A stretch of DNA of 64,000 nt from Bacteroidia bacterium (GTDB taxonomy: Bacteria > Bacteroidota > Bacteroidia > J057), in the NCBI GenBank assembly GCA_022760475.1, contig JALEFZ010000069.1, forward strand, positions 1-64,000, in the 5' to 3' direction. The notes under the pieces were generated by a model. It was not told where the DNA came from. It ran no database searches and worked only from the letters and a program-made list of their open reading frames with translations. Shown piece after piece: positions 1 to 7,820 of the stretch; the first letter of the stretch is position 1, and the number at the start of each line of letters is the position of its first letter. Position numbers and translations under genes: made by a program.

Positions 1-1399
1 ATAATGGCTGGCCATCTGCTCCGTTGAAGTGGAAATAGTGCTGGCCATGCTTTTCGCTATGGAAGGAATCAAATCCTGCATCAGTAGTAGTTCCTGCTTG
101 ATCCAGATCATAATCGTCCCCCTTAGATTTGGAGGTAGCGAAGGACCTTGCCATGGGGGCTGACAGTAATTCCTTAGGGACTTCTAATTCAACTTTGAAT
201 TCTTTTGCTGAACGATGGACTGTTTTCATAAACCAGTCCTTTGAGGAACTCATTTCCTCCTCAGACTCGAAATATTTTGATCGCCCAATCTCCTGATAAT
301 TCCCTGCCCTTAAAGTGAAAAATAATCCTTCTTCATCCTTTTTATCTGAATAATGTGCCTCTTTGATGGAGTTCTTTATAACCGAACGAATTCCGTTATC
401 CCTTGATTTATCGCTTTTATAGCCTTCAGAATAGAAAAAAGCAGTACCATCTTCATCATTGAAGTGGAAATAGTACTCATTGTTGTTGTTACTTAGGAAT
501 CGTTCAAATCCCTTTTCTCCTGATTGACTCAGTTGGCTGAGATCATACTCATCTTCAGCTCCAGAGTTGCTTGGGTTGTTGATTGGGTGCTCGTTCATAG
601 TTAATGATGTGTTTAGACTTTTTGTTGAATCATCCACCTCAAACTGCTCTTCAAAACCTGGTATTTCATGAATCAGAAATGCCAAGGCTTGATCCCCTTC
701 GTTTCGAGAATTAAAGTATCTCGATCTGGCAATTTCTTGATGATTTTCAGCTTTTAGAGTGAAAAAATAACGATTGGTCTCGTTTTCAAAGCGATAATTC
801 TCGGGATTACTTCCATTTTTGATTACTGACCGAATTCCATTTCTCCTTGCCCTGCTAGATGAATACCCTTCCGAATACAAAAGTGCATTGCCATCCTTGT
901 CATTAAAGTGAAAGAAATAAAGACGATTCTTCTCTGATCTGAAGAGTTCAAACCCTTTCTCTTGACTGCGAGATTCCTGCCCAAAGTCATAATCATTGCT
1001 TGCTAACTTGCTTAGCCTTGGAGAAAATTTTTCGATATAACTGGGGGCTTCAATACGAAAATAATTCAGGCTTGTATCCCTTTCTTCTTCATTAGCAAAA
1101 GGCCTGGACCTAAGAAGTTCAGTGCCTCCATTATCCTTTAAAGTAAAGAAAAAGCCATCCTCATCTTTCCGAAGCCCAAAATTGCTGTCGCTATCTGCAC
1201 ATCGGATCGATTCTCGAATCCCTTCATTCCTTTTATCAATGCTAGGATAAGGCTGACTAAACAGAAATACCTTTCCCTGCTTATCATTGAATAAAAAATA
1301 AAACTGTTCATTTTTTTCGCTTTGATAAGGATCAAAGCCCGCTTCCCCCGAATGAGAAGCCTGCGTAAAATCATAGAGGGATTTGTAATTATCCGCCAT
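1..1399 (-). CDS. DUF1508 (YegP-like) multi-repeat protein, 3' end cut off by window
   Basis: The minus-strand frame is open from ATG at 1397-1399 to the window edge, giving at least 466 residues with no stop. The translation is built from YegP/DUF1508 modules, recognisable by YFHFND.DG, YSEGY.S, NGIRSVIKN and FFTLKA.N.QEI.RS. Modules come in pairs, and each pair starts with a linker of the form YD(F/L).Q.....GF(D/E).F.SEK at about residues 9, 137, 285 and 430. Three complete pairs and the start of a fourth are therefore visible. YegP proteins usually carry two modules, so this one is much expanded. There is no signal peptide, so it is probably cytoplasmic. The biochemical role of the family is not established. 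No Shine-Dalgarno precedes the start, as for most genes here. The true C-terminus lies beyond base 1. Confidence 0.85.
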   Translation of the reverse strand, partial: MADNYKSLYDFTQASHSGEAGFDPYQSEKNEQFYFLFNDKQGKVFLFSQPYPSIDKRNEGIRESIRCADSDSNFGLRKDEDGFFFTLKDNGGTELLRSRPFANEEERDTSLNYFRIEAPSYIEKFSPRLSKLASNDYDFGQESRSQEKGFELFRSEKNRLYFFHFNDKDGNALLYSEGYSSSRARRNGIRSVIKNGSNPENYRFENETNRYFFTLKAENHQEIARSRYFNSRNEGDQALAFLIHEIPGFEEQFEVDDSTKSLNTSLTMNEHPINNPSNSGAEDEYDLSQLSQSGEKGFERFLSNNNNEYYFHFNDEDGTAFFYSEGYKSDKSRDNGIRSVIKNSIKEAHYSDKKDEEGLFFTLRAGNYQEIGRSKYFESEEEMSSSKDWFMKTVHRSAKEFKVELEVPKELLSAPMARSFATSKSKGDDYDLDQAGTTTDAGFDSFHSEKHGQHYFHFNGADGQPL

Positions 1400-1741
1400 G
1401 AGCAAAATTTTTGGCTTGGATTTTCTTTACAGAACATTTTGCCATTCAGGTGTTTAGCTAGAATGGCCTACCACTACCAGACCCAAGTAAATCTAAAAAA
1501 ATTACTTTAGAATTCTTGAATATTTAACTAATTAAAAATCATTTTCTATGTACACCTATCTGGATAATGTGCAAAACTCTAATTGTTTTTCAATTTCTCC
1601 CTCTTTTGTGACTAAGGTATCATTCAGCTAAACAGGTAAGGCTAATTTGAATCCTGTTCAGTAAATTGCATAACAGAATTTATAAACTAACATCAGGGCA
1701 TATCCTGATCAAAAACTTTCACCAATCATTACTTGAATCAC
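1400..1741. other. Intergenic region between divergent genes
   Basis: This 342-base A+T-rich stretch separates the minus-strand YegP-like gene from the plus-strand rhodanese. It should hold promoters for both. I see no RNA gene, repeat or clear terminator in it. A short plus-strand open frame across its left edge is antisense to the YegP-like gene and is not convincing. Confidence 0.4.
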
Positions 1742-2122
1742 ATGAAAAAAATAATCACCTCTATATTTAGCTTATTGTTCGCCGGTGGACTTTCTGCTCA
1801 ATCCATCAAATCTATTCCTGCGAAAGAATTTCAGACAGCCATGCAAGGAGCCGGGAATTATGTTCTGATTGATGTGCGAACCGCGCCAGAGTTGGCAAAT
1901 GGAAAACTGGATGGGGCACTTCATATGGATATTCGTGGGGTAGATTTCAACCAAAAGATTCAAGAACTGGATAGGAACACTCCTGTATTTGTTTATTGTC
2001 ATTCTGGAGGAAGGTCCATGATGGCCGCAAAAAGAATGGCTAGTTTGGGATTTACTCAAATTTTCAACCTGCAAGGTGGAATAACTTCTTGGACTAGGCA
2101 AGGAATGCCAGTCAAGAAATAA
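1742..2122 (+). CDS. Secreted single-domain rhodanese-like protein
   Basis: The 126-residue product has an N-terminal Sec signal peptide (residues 1-20, Lys-Lys then a hydrophobic core ending LSAQ) followed by one rhodanese domain. The active-site loop is CHSGGR with the cysteine at about residue 86. The VLIDVRTAPE stretch near residue 41 and a closing NLQGGI...W motif are also typical. The ATG at 1742 is preferred over an in-frame TTG three codons upstream because the signal peptide begins there. Periplasmic rhodaneses transfer sulfane sulfur or act in thiol redox chemistry; the substrate cannot be read from sequence. Thioredoxin follows 84 bases downstream in the same direction, which suggests a shared thiol-redox role. 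Confidence 0.85.
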   Translation: MKKIITSIFSLLFAGGLSAQSIKSIPAKEFQTAMQGAGNYVLIDVRTAPELANGKLDGALHMDIRGVDFNQKIQELDRNTPVFVYCHSGGRSMMAAKRMASLGFTQIFNLQGGITSWTRQGMPVKK

Positions 2123-2206
2123 AAACTGACTTTGTCATCTATTTGTCTAAACTGGAGCCCGTGAGGCTTTACCTTTACATTACAAAATTAGAATAATTTA
2201 ATTTTT

Positions 2207-2512
2207 ATGGATAAGAAAGCCACATTTGGAGATTTAATTAAAGGTGATAAACCGGTATTGGTCGATTTTTTTGCTACATGGTGTGGTCCTTGTCATGCAA
2301 TGAATCCTGTCATTCAGGAAGTTTCACATGAATTGCAGGACAAAGCTCATGTAATCAAGGTTGATGTAGATAAAAATAGGGCCGCTGCTGAGAAATTCGG
2401 AATCATGGGAGTGCCGACTTTTATGATATTTAAAGATGGGCAAATAAAGTGGAAGCAATCTGGAGTTTTGCCAAAGGCCCAACTAATCGCCGCAATTGAG
2501 GATAATAGCTAA
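2207..2512 (+). CDS. trxA: Thioredoxin
   Basis: This 101-residue cytoplasmic protein is a standard-length thioredoxin. It has the active site WCGPC at residues 25-29 preceded by VLVDFFAT, and the cis-proline loop GVPTF near residue 70. It reduces protein disulfides using electrons from thioredoxin reductase, which is not in this window. There is no signal peptide, so it is the cytosolic type, in contrast to the exported rhodanese just upstream. A short hairpin at 2519-2542 may end the transcript. The gene symbol is a family assignment; genomes of this group usually have several thioredoxin paralogues. Confidence 0.93.
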   Translation: MDKKATFGDLIKGDKPVLVDFFATWCGPCHAMNPVIQEVSHELQDKAHVIKVDVDKNRAAAEKFGIMGVPTFMIFKDGQIKWKQSGVLPKAQLIAAIEDNS

Positions 2513-2518
2513 CAATTA

Positions 2519-2550
2519 GGCTTGTCAATGAACAGGCAAGCCGCTTTTCT
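2519..2550 (+). terminator. Possible weak intrinsic terminator after trxA
   Basis: A six-base stem (GGCTTG at 2519-2524, CAAGCC at 2537-2542) is followed by a T-rich run interrupted by single C bases. It is short and therefore uncertain. The next small gene starts at 2554 on the same strand. Confidence 0.4.
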
Positions 2551-2553
2551 TTT

Positions 2554-2808
2554 ATGAACTTATTTAATGACTGGCGTCTTGTCCTTTTACTATGCCTTAG
2601 TCTTGGACTAGCGCCCTTTTTTCCTGAGCCACATCTTTTAGGTAAAATCAGATGGGTAATTGGTGGAGCTGTAGGAATGACTCCCAAAGACTGGTTTGAC
2701 CTCCTTCTTCACGGTTTTCCCTTTCTTTTGCTTATTCGTATTGGTGTTCTGAAATTATTGAAAACAACCGCTTTTAAGCAGTCATCAGAAGCTAGTAAGA
2801 AAGTATAG
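2554..2808 (+). CDS. Small membrane protein, unknown function
   Basis: An 84-residue protein with two hydrophobic stretches: residues about 8-28 (followed by FFPEPH) and about 49-66 (around FPFLLLIRIG). The layout of a first helix, the phrase PFFPEPH, a short loop with DWFDLL, and a second helix resembles small inner-membrane proteins of Bacteroidota that databases often label RND-transporter-like without functional evidence. It lies 41 bases after thioredoxin and may be co-transcribed if the weak hairpin between them does not terminate. I cannot assign a function. Confidence 0.6.
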   Translation: MNLFNDWRLVLLLCLSLGLAPFFPEPHLLGKIRWVIGGAVGMTPKDWFDLLLHGFPFLLLIRIGVLKLLKTTAFKQSSEASKKV

Positions 2809-3047
2809 AAGCTTTTTAATTTTAGATTTTTGAGTTTACAGCCAGGATTTTAAGTTTCTGAGGAAATGATTTTTTTGTGTTTTGATGGTGCTGAAGCACA
2901 AAAAAATGATGAACTCAGGTTCTTGGAAGGCAACTGCAAAAAAGAAAGATGGTTTTTAAACAGCTTCTTAATCCTAAAGGGGAAATTAGTCTCTTTAAAA
3001 AATTACTAGGATATTCCTTATATTTTGATCCACTAATGAGGATATAA

Positions 3048-3668
3048 ATGGCTTCACAAGAACACTGGGATAAAAGATATAGTGAGGAAGAATTTGCTTA
3101 CGGAATTACACCAAATAGCTTTTTTGCTGATCAAATTCAACAATTTGCAAAGGGGAAAATACTCTTGCCAGCAGAAGGCCAAGGTCGAAATGCTGTATTC
3201 GCAGCCAGACTCGGTTGGGATGTTTCGGCCTTCGATTATAGCCCTGTAGCCAAAGAAAGAGCCCTAAAGCTGGCTGAATCAGAGAATGTCAGCATTTCTT
3301 ATCATGTCATTGATTTCAGAGAGCTTGACCTTCCTGCTGAGGAATATGATGTAGTTGCACTTATCTTCAACCACATGCCTGCAGACCTTCGGAGGGTAGT
3401 TCACAAGAAAATTGTAGATAGTTTAAAGCCAGGAGGGCGGTTGTTGCTAGAAGCATTCCACAAGAACCAACTTGGTAGAACGTCTGGAGGGCCTAAGTCT
3501 TTGGAATTATTATACAGTGAGGCAGAGTTGAATGAAGATTTTTCAGGCATGGAGATTATCAGCCTGGAAGAAACTATCGCTGTACTGGATGAGGGGCCTT
3601 ATCATCAAGGAGAAGCTATTTTAATTAGGTTGCTTGCAAGAAAACCGGAGAGTATGGCTAATCAATAG
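3048..3668 (+). CDS. Class I SAM-dependent methyltransferase (TehB-like)
   Basis: The 206-residue product begins with HWDKRYSEEEFAYG, an opening common to TehB/thiopurine-type methyltransferases. The SAM-binding loop is the degenerate PAEGQGRNAVF at about residues 41-51 instead of the usual E.G.G. The acidic ribose-binding position lies in FDYSPVA near residue 63. The later segments DLPAEEYDVVALIFNHM and LKPGGRLLLEAF are motifs IV and VI of the fold. The protein is cytosolic and its substrate is unknown. The last 11 bases overlap the convergent acetyltransferase gene. Confidence 0.82.
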   Translation: MASQEHWDKRYSEEEFAYGITPNSFFADQIQQFAKGKILLPAEGQGRNAVFAARLGWDVSAFDYSPVAKERALKLAESENVSISYHVIDFRELDLPAEEYDVVALIFNHMPADLRRVVHKKIVDSLKPGGRLLLEAFHKNQLGRTSGGPKSLELLYSEAELNEDFSGMEIISLEETIAVLDEGPYHQGEAILIRLLARKPESMANQ

Positions 3669-4206
3669 GATTTGCTTTCAAGCCTTTCAAAAAGGCTTCC
3701 CTCTGAATTTCAAAGAAATCAACCTTGTGGTTGTAATAGAATCCTTTGCGCTTATAATTGAAGCCGCATTTCAGCAATACCTTTTGAGACCCTAGGTTTT
3801 CAGGATGGACAACGGCTACCATCCGGGGTAATTCCTGATGGGAAAATCCAAATTCTACCATGGCGTTGGCAGCTTCGGTTGCATAGCCCCTTCCCCAACT
3901 CTGTCTGCTCCAACGATACCCCAATTCAGTTGCCATACTTCCTTGCAAAAAGCGCAAAGTAAGTATTCCCAATGGATTCATATCTTCTTTGCCACAGGCA
4001 ATCCAGTACCCTTTAAACCTATGCTTTTTATTAAAGGAGAGGATCTTATCCATCTCTTGCTGGCTTTTACTAATATCAAAATTGACAGGACGAATATACT
4101 TCATGATTTCCTCGTCCGTACCCAAAGCATGGTACCATTGCAAATCTGATTGCTTCATACTCCTAAGAATCAATCTTTCAGTTATTATTATTTTAGGATC
4201 ATCCAT
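3658..4206 (-). CDS. GNAT-family N-acetyltransferase (RimJ/RimL type)
   Basis: The 182-residue protein opens with ITERLILRSMKQSDLQWY, the usual start of GNAT_3/RimJ-RimL acetyltransferases. The acetyl-CoA pyrophosphate loop is QSWGRGYATEA at about residues 102-112. It continues into a helix and then VHPENLGSQKVLLKCGF, the standard family ending. It transfers acetyl from acetyl-CoA to an amine; the acceptor is not predictable. The gene converges on the methyltransferase with an 11-base overlap and is divergent from the GH5 gene at 4313. Confidence 0.88.
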   Translation of the reverse strand: MDDPKIIITERLILRSMKQSDLQWYHALGTDEEIMKYIRPVNFDISKSQQEMDKILSFNKKHRFKGYWIACGKEDMNPLGILTLRFLQGSMATELGYRWSRQSWGRGYATEAANAMVEFGFSHQELPRMVAVVHPENLGSQKVLLKCGFNYKRKGFYYNHKVDFFEIQREAFLKGLKANPID

Positions 4207-4312
4207 CAGAGTAATGCCGGCTTAATTTCTTTAGCATTTAAGCTATGATTGCATAATAAATATCTCAATATTTCCCTTTTAACGCAGGATCTATACCAAA
4301 AGCAATACATTT

Positions 4313-5548
4313 ATGAGAAATGATCTTCCATTTATTCAAAAAAAAGAGCAATTGTTTTATCTGAAAGGCAATCCTCACTTTTTCTTGGGGACAAATTTTT
4401 GGTATGGAGCAAATCTTGGATCTTTGGGAAAGGGAGGAGACCGAGAGCGCTTAATCCGTGAACTGGATCTACTTGCCTCTCTTGGATTAAATAACCTAAG
4501 GGTAATGGCATTAAGTGAAGGTGGTCCTGGCACTCCTTGGTGTGTCCAACCAGCCATTCAAAGTGAGCCTGGCGTATTCAATGAAGAACTTTTGTTGGGC
4601 TTGGATTTTCTTCTGGATGAAATGAGAAAACGGAACATGTTTGCGGTGATGGTATTGGGAAACTTTTGGCCATGGTCAGGAGGAATGGCACAATACCTCT
4701 CCTGGGTTCAGAATTCAAAAATCCCCTACCCTCCTCCTGCAAAGAATGGCAATTGGGCGAGATATCAGTTATACACATCAAGCTTTTATTCAAATAAAAA
4801 AGCCAAGAAACTATACTGGAGGGCTGTTGATAGAATCCTCAGTCGAGTAAATTCCATCAATCAAATTCCGTATAAGGAAGATCCCTCAATTTTCTCATGG
4901 CAATTGGCAAATGAGCCCAGGCCTATACTCAGCCGCCCTGCTTACCTTAAATGGATTCGTGATAGCATCCTTTTTATCAGAGAGCGGGATACCAATCATC
5001 TTCTAAGCCTCGGTAGTGAAGGCAGTACCTCCTCCAGGTGGGCTGGAACCAGGTTTTTAAGGGATCATTCCCTCAAGGGAATTGATTATGCCACCTTTCA
5101 CCTTTGGGTACAGAACTGGGGATGGTATGACCCCACAGATGCTGAGAATAGTTTCGAGACAGGGCTAGAAATGGCAAAGGACTACTTTCGTTCTCATATA
5201 AATGATGGTCAAAAAACTGCTAAGCCATTGGTTTTTGAGGAATTTGGTATCGCCAGGGACGAAAACTCTCATGATCCCAAAAGCAGTACCCGGATAAGGG
5301 ACCAATACTACCGCGAGCTATTTTCTCTTTCCCTCGAGCAGGCGAAAAAAGGAAAACTATCTGGCCTGAATTTTTGGTCATGGGGAGGCTTTGGCAGGCC
5401 CAAAGAGCCTAAAGCTATCTGGAAAACTGGAAATGATCTGATAGGAGATCCACCTCATGAGCATCAGGGCTGGTACTCTGTCTATGACAAAGACCATTCA
5501 ACCCTTGAAGTTATCAAGGAATTCAGTCAAAAATTCAATTTAATTTAG
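4313..5548 (+). CDS. Glycoside hydrolase family 5, beta-mannanase-like
   Basis: The 411-residue protein matches the GH5 mannanase layout. FFLGTNFWYGANLGS near residue 23 is the typical opening, LNNLRVMALSEGG lies near 60, and WQLANEPR carries the predicted acid/base Glu201. FHLWVQNWGW is a substrate-cleft motif, and LVFEEFG carries the predicted nucleophile Glu310. FWSWGGFGRP follows near the C-terminus. Endo-mannanases hydrolyse beta-1,4-mannosidic bonds, but other GH5 substrates are possible. The coding sequence starts with the catalytic domain: I see no signal peptide or lipobox, and no better in-frame start upstream. That is unusual for a polysaccharide-degrading enzyme of this phylum and suggests action on imported oligosaccharides. 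Confidence 0.87.
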   Translation: MRNDLPFIQKKEQLFYLKGNPHFFLGTNFWYGANLGSLGKGGDRERLIRELDLLASLGLNNLRVMALSEGGPGTPWCVQPAIQSEPGVFNEELLLGLDFLLDEMRKRNMFAVMVLGNFWPWSGGMAQYLSWVQNSKIPYPPPAKNGNWARYQLYTSSFYSNKKAKKLYWRAVDRILSRVNSINQIPYKEDPSIFSWQLANEPRPILSRPAYLKWIRDSILFIRERDTNHLLSLGSEGSTSSRWAGTRFLRDHSLKGIDYATFHLWVQNWGWYDPTDAENSFETGLEMAKDYFRSHINDGQKTAKPLVFEEFGIARDENSHDPKSSTRIRDQYYRELFSLSLEQAKKGKLSGLNFWSWGGFGRPKEPKAIWKTGNDLIGDPPHEHQGWYSVYDKDHSTLEVIKEFSQKFNLI

Positions 5549-5561
5549 GGAAAAAGTATTT

Positions 5562-6275
5562 TTATGGCCCCTGGATGTATTTCCTTACCGAAGAGAGTAC
5601 TTCCTTCTTTGCCAACTGATCAGTAGGACTTGTTCCGTCTTCTCCGCTTTCCTCAAGAAAACTTTGACTGGCATTTTTGAGAATTGAGACTTGGAAATTC
5701 TTTCCATTCCCATATAAATATCTTTTCATAAAAGAAAGATACCTCGTCCCCTCCTTGTCCTGATCAGGGAAAAAACCATAAATTTTGCACTGAATTTTGG
5801 AAAATTGCGATGCCCTTACAGACCTAGGATAGCCACCGACTACATAAGCCTCTCTGATATTGGTGAACCTTGTCATAAGCTCAAAACACTGCTCTACCCC
5901 TTCTTCAAATCCAATTAGGATTATCTCAGTTGATGGTTCTTGCCTTTTTGCCTCATCAACAACTTTCTTCAATATTTCTACTTCATTGGCATATGCCCAA
6001 TCTTTTGAAGCAGCCCGGCTTTGTGGTAAGGTGGAGACCGGATCAAATAGAAAAACCACATCATTGCTCCTACCAACCAATTTTGCGAAATCTCTGTGCC
6101 AGGTATAAATGCCATTTTTGCCAGGCAAGATCAAAATCATTCTCTGGGCTTCAAGACTATCTTTTTCAAAAATTTCAAAAAAGTTCTCGAAATTGGTGTC
6201 GTTGGAATCTGTAACTTGAGAAAAAGCGAGAGTAGCAAATCCTAGAGCAAGAGAAACAAGTAAAATTGTCCTCAT
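5562..6275 (-). CDS. Exported alpha/beta-hydrolase-like protein lacking the nucleophile serine
   Basis: The 237-residue product has a clear Sec signal peptide (residues 1-20, ending LAFSQ). The mature part reads like a short alpha/beta-hydrolase core: MILILPGKNG near residue 46 resembles the first strand and oxyanion loop, and STEIILIGFEEGVEQC near residues 116-130 resembles the nucleophile elbow. The elbow is GFEEG, so the expected serine position is Glu124 and normal esterase chemistry is not expected. I do not recognise a named family and the fold call is inference. The gene converges on the GH5 gene with a 13-base gap. Confidence 0.55.
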   Translation of the reverse strand: MRTILLVSLALGFATLAFSQVTDSNDTNFENFFEIFEKDSLEAQRMILILPGKNGIYTWHRDFAKLVGRSNDVVFLFDPVSTLPQSRAASKDWAYANEVEILKKVVDEAKRQEPSTEIILIGFEEGVEQCFELMTRFTNIREAYVVGGYPRSVRASQFSKIQCKIYGFFPDQDKEGTRYLSFMKRYLYGNGKNFQVSILKNASQSFLEESGEDGTSPTDQLAKKEVLSSVRKYIQGP

Positions 6276-6520
6276 AGGTTCTTCGTTTAAGTTTTTTACC
6301 TCATAAATACTGCCAAAGTCTGGCTTTGACGCTAATTATCATCAAATCTAAACTTTGCAGTTAATTCTAAAATTAATTTTCTATGATCTATTTCTGTTTG
6401 GTCTATTGAAATTTTCCAGAAGCGAACTTTCCCCCTTGAGTAACCCCAGTCACCATCAGAAACATAGACTTTTGCCAATTATTTTTTTCCTTTGTTAGGA
6501 AATGAAAATGAAATAAAACT

Positions 6521-6847
6521 ATGGCATTTAAAAATCTAGCCCCTATCCCATATAAAGAGGGATTTTCTACTGAAGCCAACTCAGTATTGATCGATGTGAG
6601 AACTGCAGCAGAATTTGAAGAAGGACATATTCCAGGTGCAATAAACATAGACATCCAAAGTCCAGACTTTAGAGAAAAAGTTGAAGGCTTAGACAAGACC
6701 AAAAACTATTACATCAATTGCAGAAGTGGTGGTAGAAGCTCTATGGCTTGCAATTATTTTTCTCAAAATGGTTTTGAGGGAAACCTTTACAACCTGGACG
6801 GAGGAATGCTTGCATGGTCTGCAAGTAATCTTGAAGTAGAAGAATAG
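6521..6847 (+). CDS. Cytoplasmic single-domain rhodanese-like protein
   Basis: A 108-residue single rhodanese domain without a signal peptide. Markers are SVLIDVRTAAEFEEGHIPGA near residue 21, the catalytic loop CRSGGRSS with cysteine at about residue 67, and the closing YNLDGGMLAW. It is the cytosolic counterpart of the exported rhodanese at 1742. Such proteins carry persulfide sulfur in thiosulfate or thiol metabolism. It is monocistronic and ends at a strong terminator at 6871-6908. Confidence 0.88.
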   Translation: MAFKNLAPIPYKEGFSTEANSVLIDVRTAAEFEEGHIPGAINIDIQSPDFREKVEGLDKTKNYYINCRSGGRSSMACNYFSQNGFEGNLYNLDGGMLAWSASNLEVEE

Positions 6848-6870
6848 CAGAAACAATTTTTGTGCTTTGG

Positions 6871-6908
6871 ATACCCTACTTTTTCTTAGGAAAAGTAGGG
6901 TATTTTTT
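6871..6908 (+). terminator. Rho-independent terminator after the cytoplasmic rhodanese
   Basis: ATACCCTACTTTT (6871-6883) pairs with AAAAGTAGGGTAT (6891-6903) around a short loop and is followed directly by a T run to 6908. The stem is almost perfect and lies 24 bases past the stop codon. Confidence 0.88.
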
Positions 6909-7104
6909 TCCACCTTATCATGGGATTTTTTGTGGAAAAATTAGTTCACTGAAAATCAACCCCCACCCGATTTACTACTAAACTGTGAACTAACTACTCC
7001 GTAACTTGGATCAAAACCAGTTCAATAATTCTTTATAGAGGATTGTCATAAGCACCTATACAATAGGCGTTTATGTCCTGGGACTTATTTTTCTAATTGA
7101 TCTA

Positions 7105-7110
7105 AAGGAG
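7105..7110 (+). promoter_or_regulatory. Shine-Dalgarno sequence before the lytic transglycosylase
   Basis: AAGGAG at 7105-7110 lies 8 bases before the ATG at 7119. This is a textbook Shine-Dalgarno, which is rare in this window and in Bacteroidota generally. It fixes the start codon. Confidence 0.6.
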
Positions 7111-7118
7111 ATTACCAT

Positions 7119-7820
7119 ATGAAGTTTAAATCTGTACATTATCCAAGTGGAACAATTGTTCGTTGGCAGAAGAGAGGAATGCAATCCTCAAAAAAAATCC
7201 TACTCATAGTTGGTTTTTTATTTTTGACAAATATGCTGACTTTTTGGGCTGCACAACCCGAAAAGTTAGAACCTCAATTAAATTCTAAACAAACAAAAGC
7301 TCAACAACTATTTTTGATCAGTGAGGCGAGGCCATACCTTCAAAATCAAGAATTATTTGCCAGAAAGGTCAATAACATTGCTCATAGACTGGAAGTTCCC
7401 ACTTCATGGATCATGGCGGTAATGTATTCAGAATCAAAATTCAACTCCACTGTTTACAACTATAAAGGAAGTGGGGCAGTAGGCTTGATACAGTTTATGC
7501 CCTCAACAGCAAAAGAATTGGGAATCTCCAGCTATGCCTTGAGTCAGATGAGTCCATGCGAGCAATTGCCATATGTAGAAAGCTATTTTCAAAGGGTAAA
7601 GGATCGCTACGGCCCCTATACAGACCTAGCAGATTTTTACCTGGCTGTTTTGTATCCCAAAGCCCGCAATCAAGATCATTGCTTTGCCCTTTATGCCAAA
7701 CCAAGTAAAGCATACCGGCAAAACTCCGGTTTGGATGAAAACAAGGACGGCATTGTAAGTGTGAGCGACATACATCTCAGAATGAAGAGGTTATTCCCCA
7801 CTGCCTATATGGAAATATAA
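7119..7820 (+). CDS. Membrane-anchored SLT-type lytic transglycosylase with EF-hand-like tail
   Basis: The 233-residue protein has a basic N-terminus, one transmembrane segment (about residues 26-45) and a soluble domain of the Slt/goose-lysozyme family. AVMYSESKFNS holds the predicted catalytic Glu105, and GAVGLIQFMPSTAKELG is the second hallmark motif. Family members cleave the MurNAc-GlcNAc bond of peptidoglycan to give 1,6-anhydro ends. Near the C-terminus, DENKDGIVSVSD fits an EF-hand/dockerin calcium loop (D.N.DG.V...D), which is not part of the catalytic fold. The gene stands alone with its own Shine-Dalgarno and terminator. Confidence 0.88.
   Translation: MKFKSVHYPSGTIVRWQKRGMQSSKKILLIVGFLFLTNMLTFWAAQPEKLEPQLNSKQTKAQQLFLISEARPYLQNQELFARKVNNIAHRLEVPTSWIMAVMYSESKFNSTVYNYKGSGAVGLIQFMPSTAKELGISSYALSQMSPCEQLPYVESYFQRVKDRYGPYTDLADFYLAVLYPKARNQDHCFALYAKPSKAYRQNSGLDENKDGIVSVSDIHLRMKRLFPTAYMEI

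Noticed and set aside
1322-1510. Plus-strand 62-codon frame opposite the YegP-like gene
   Set aside because: It is antisense to the repeat-rich coding sequence and shows no protein-like features.
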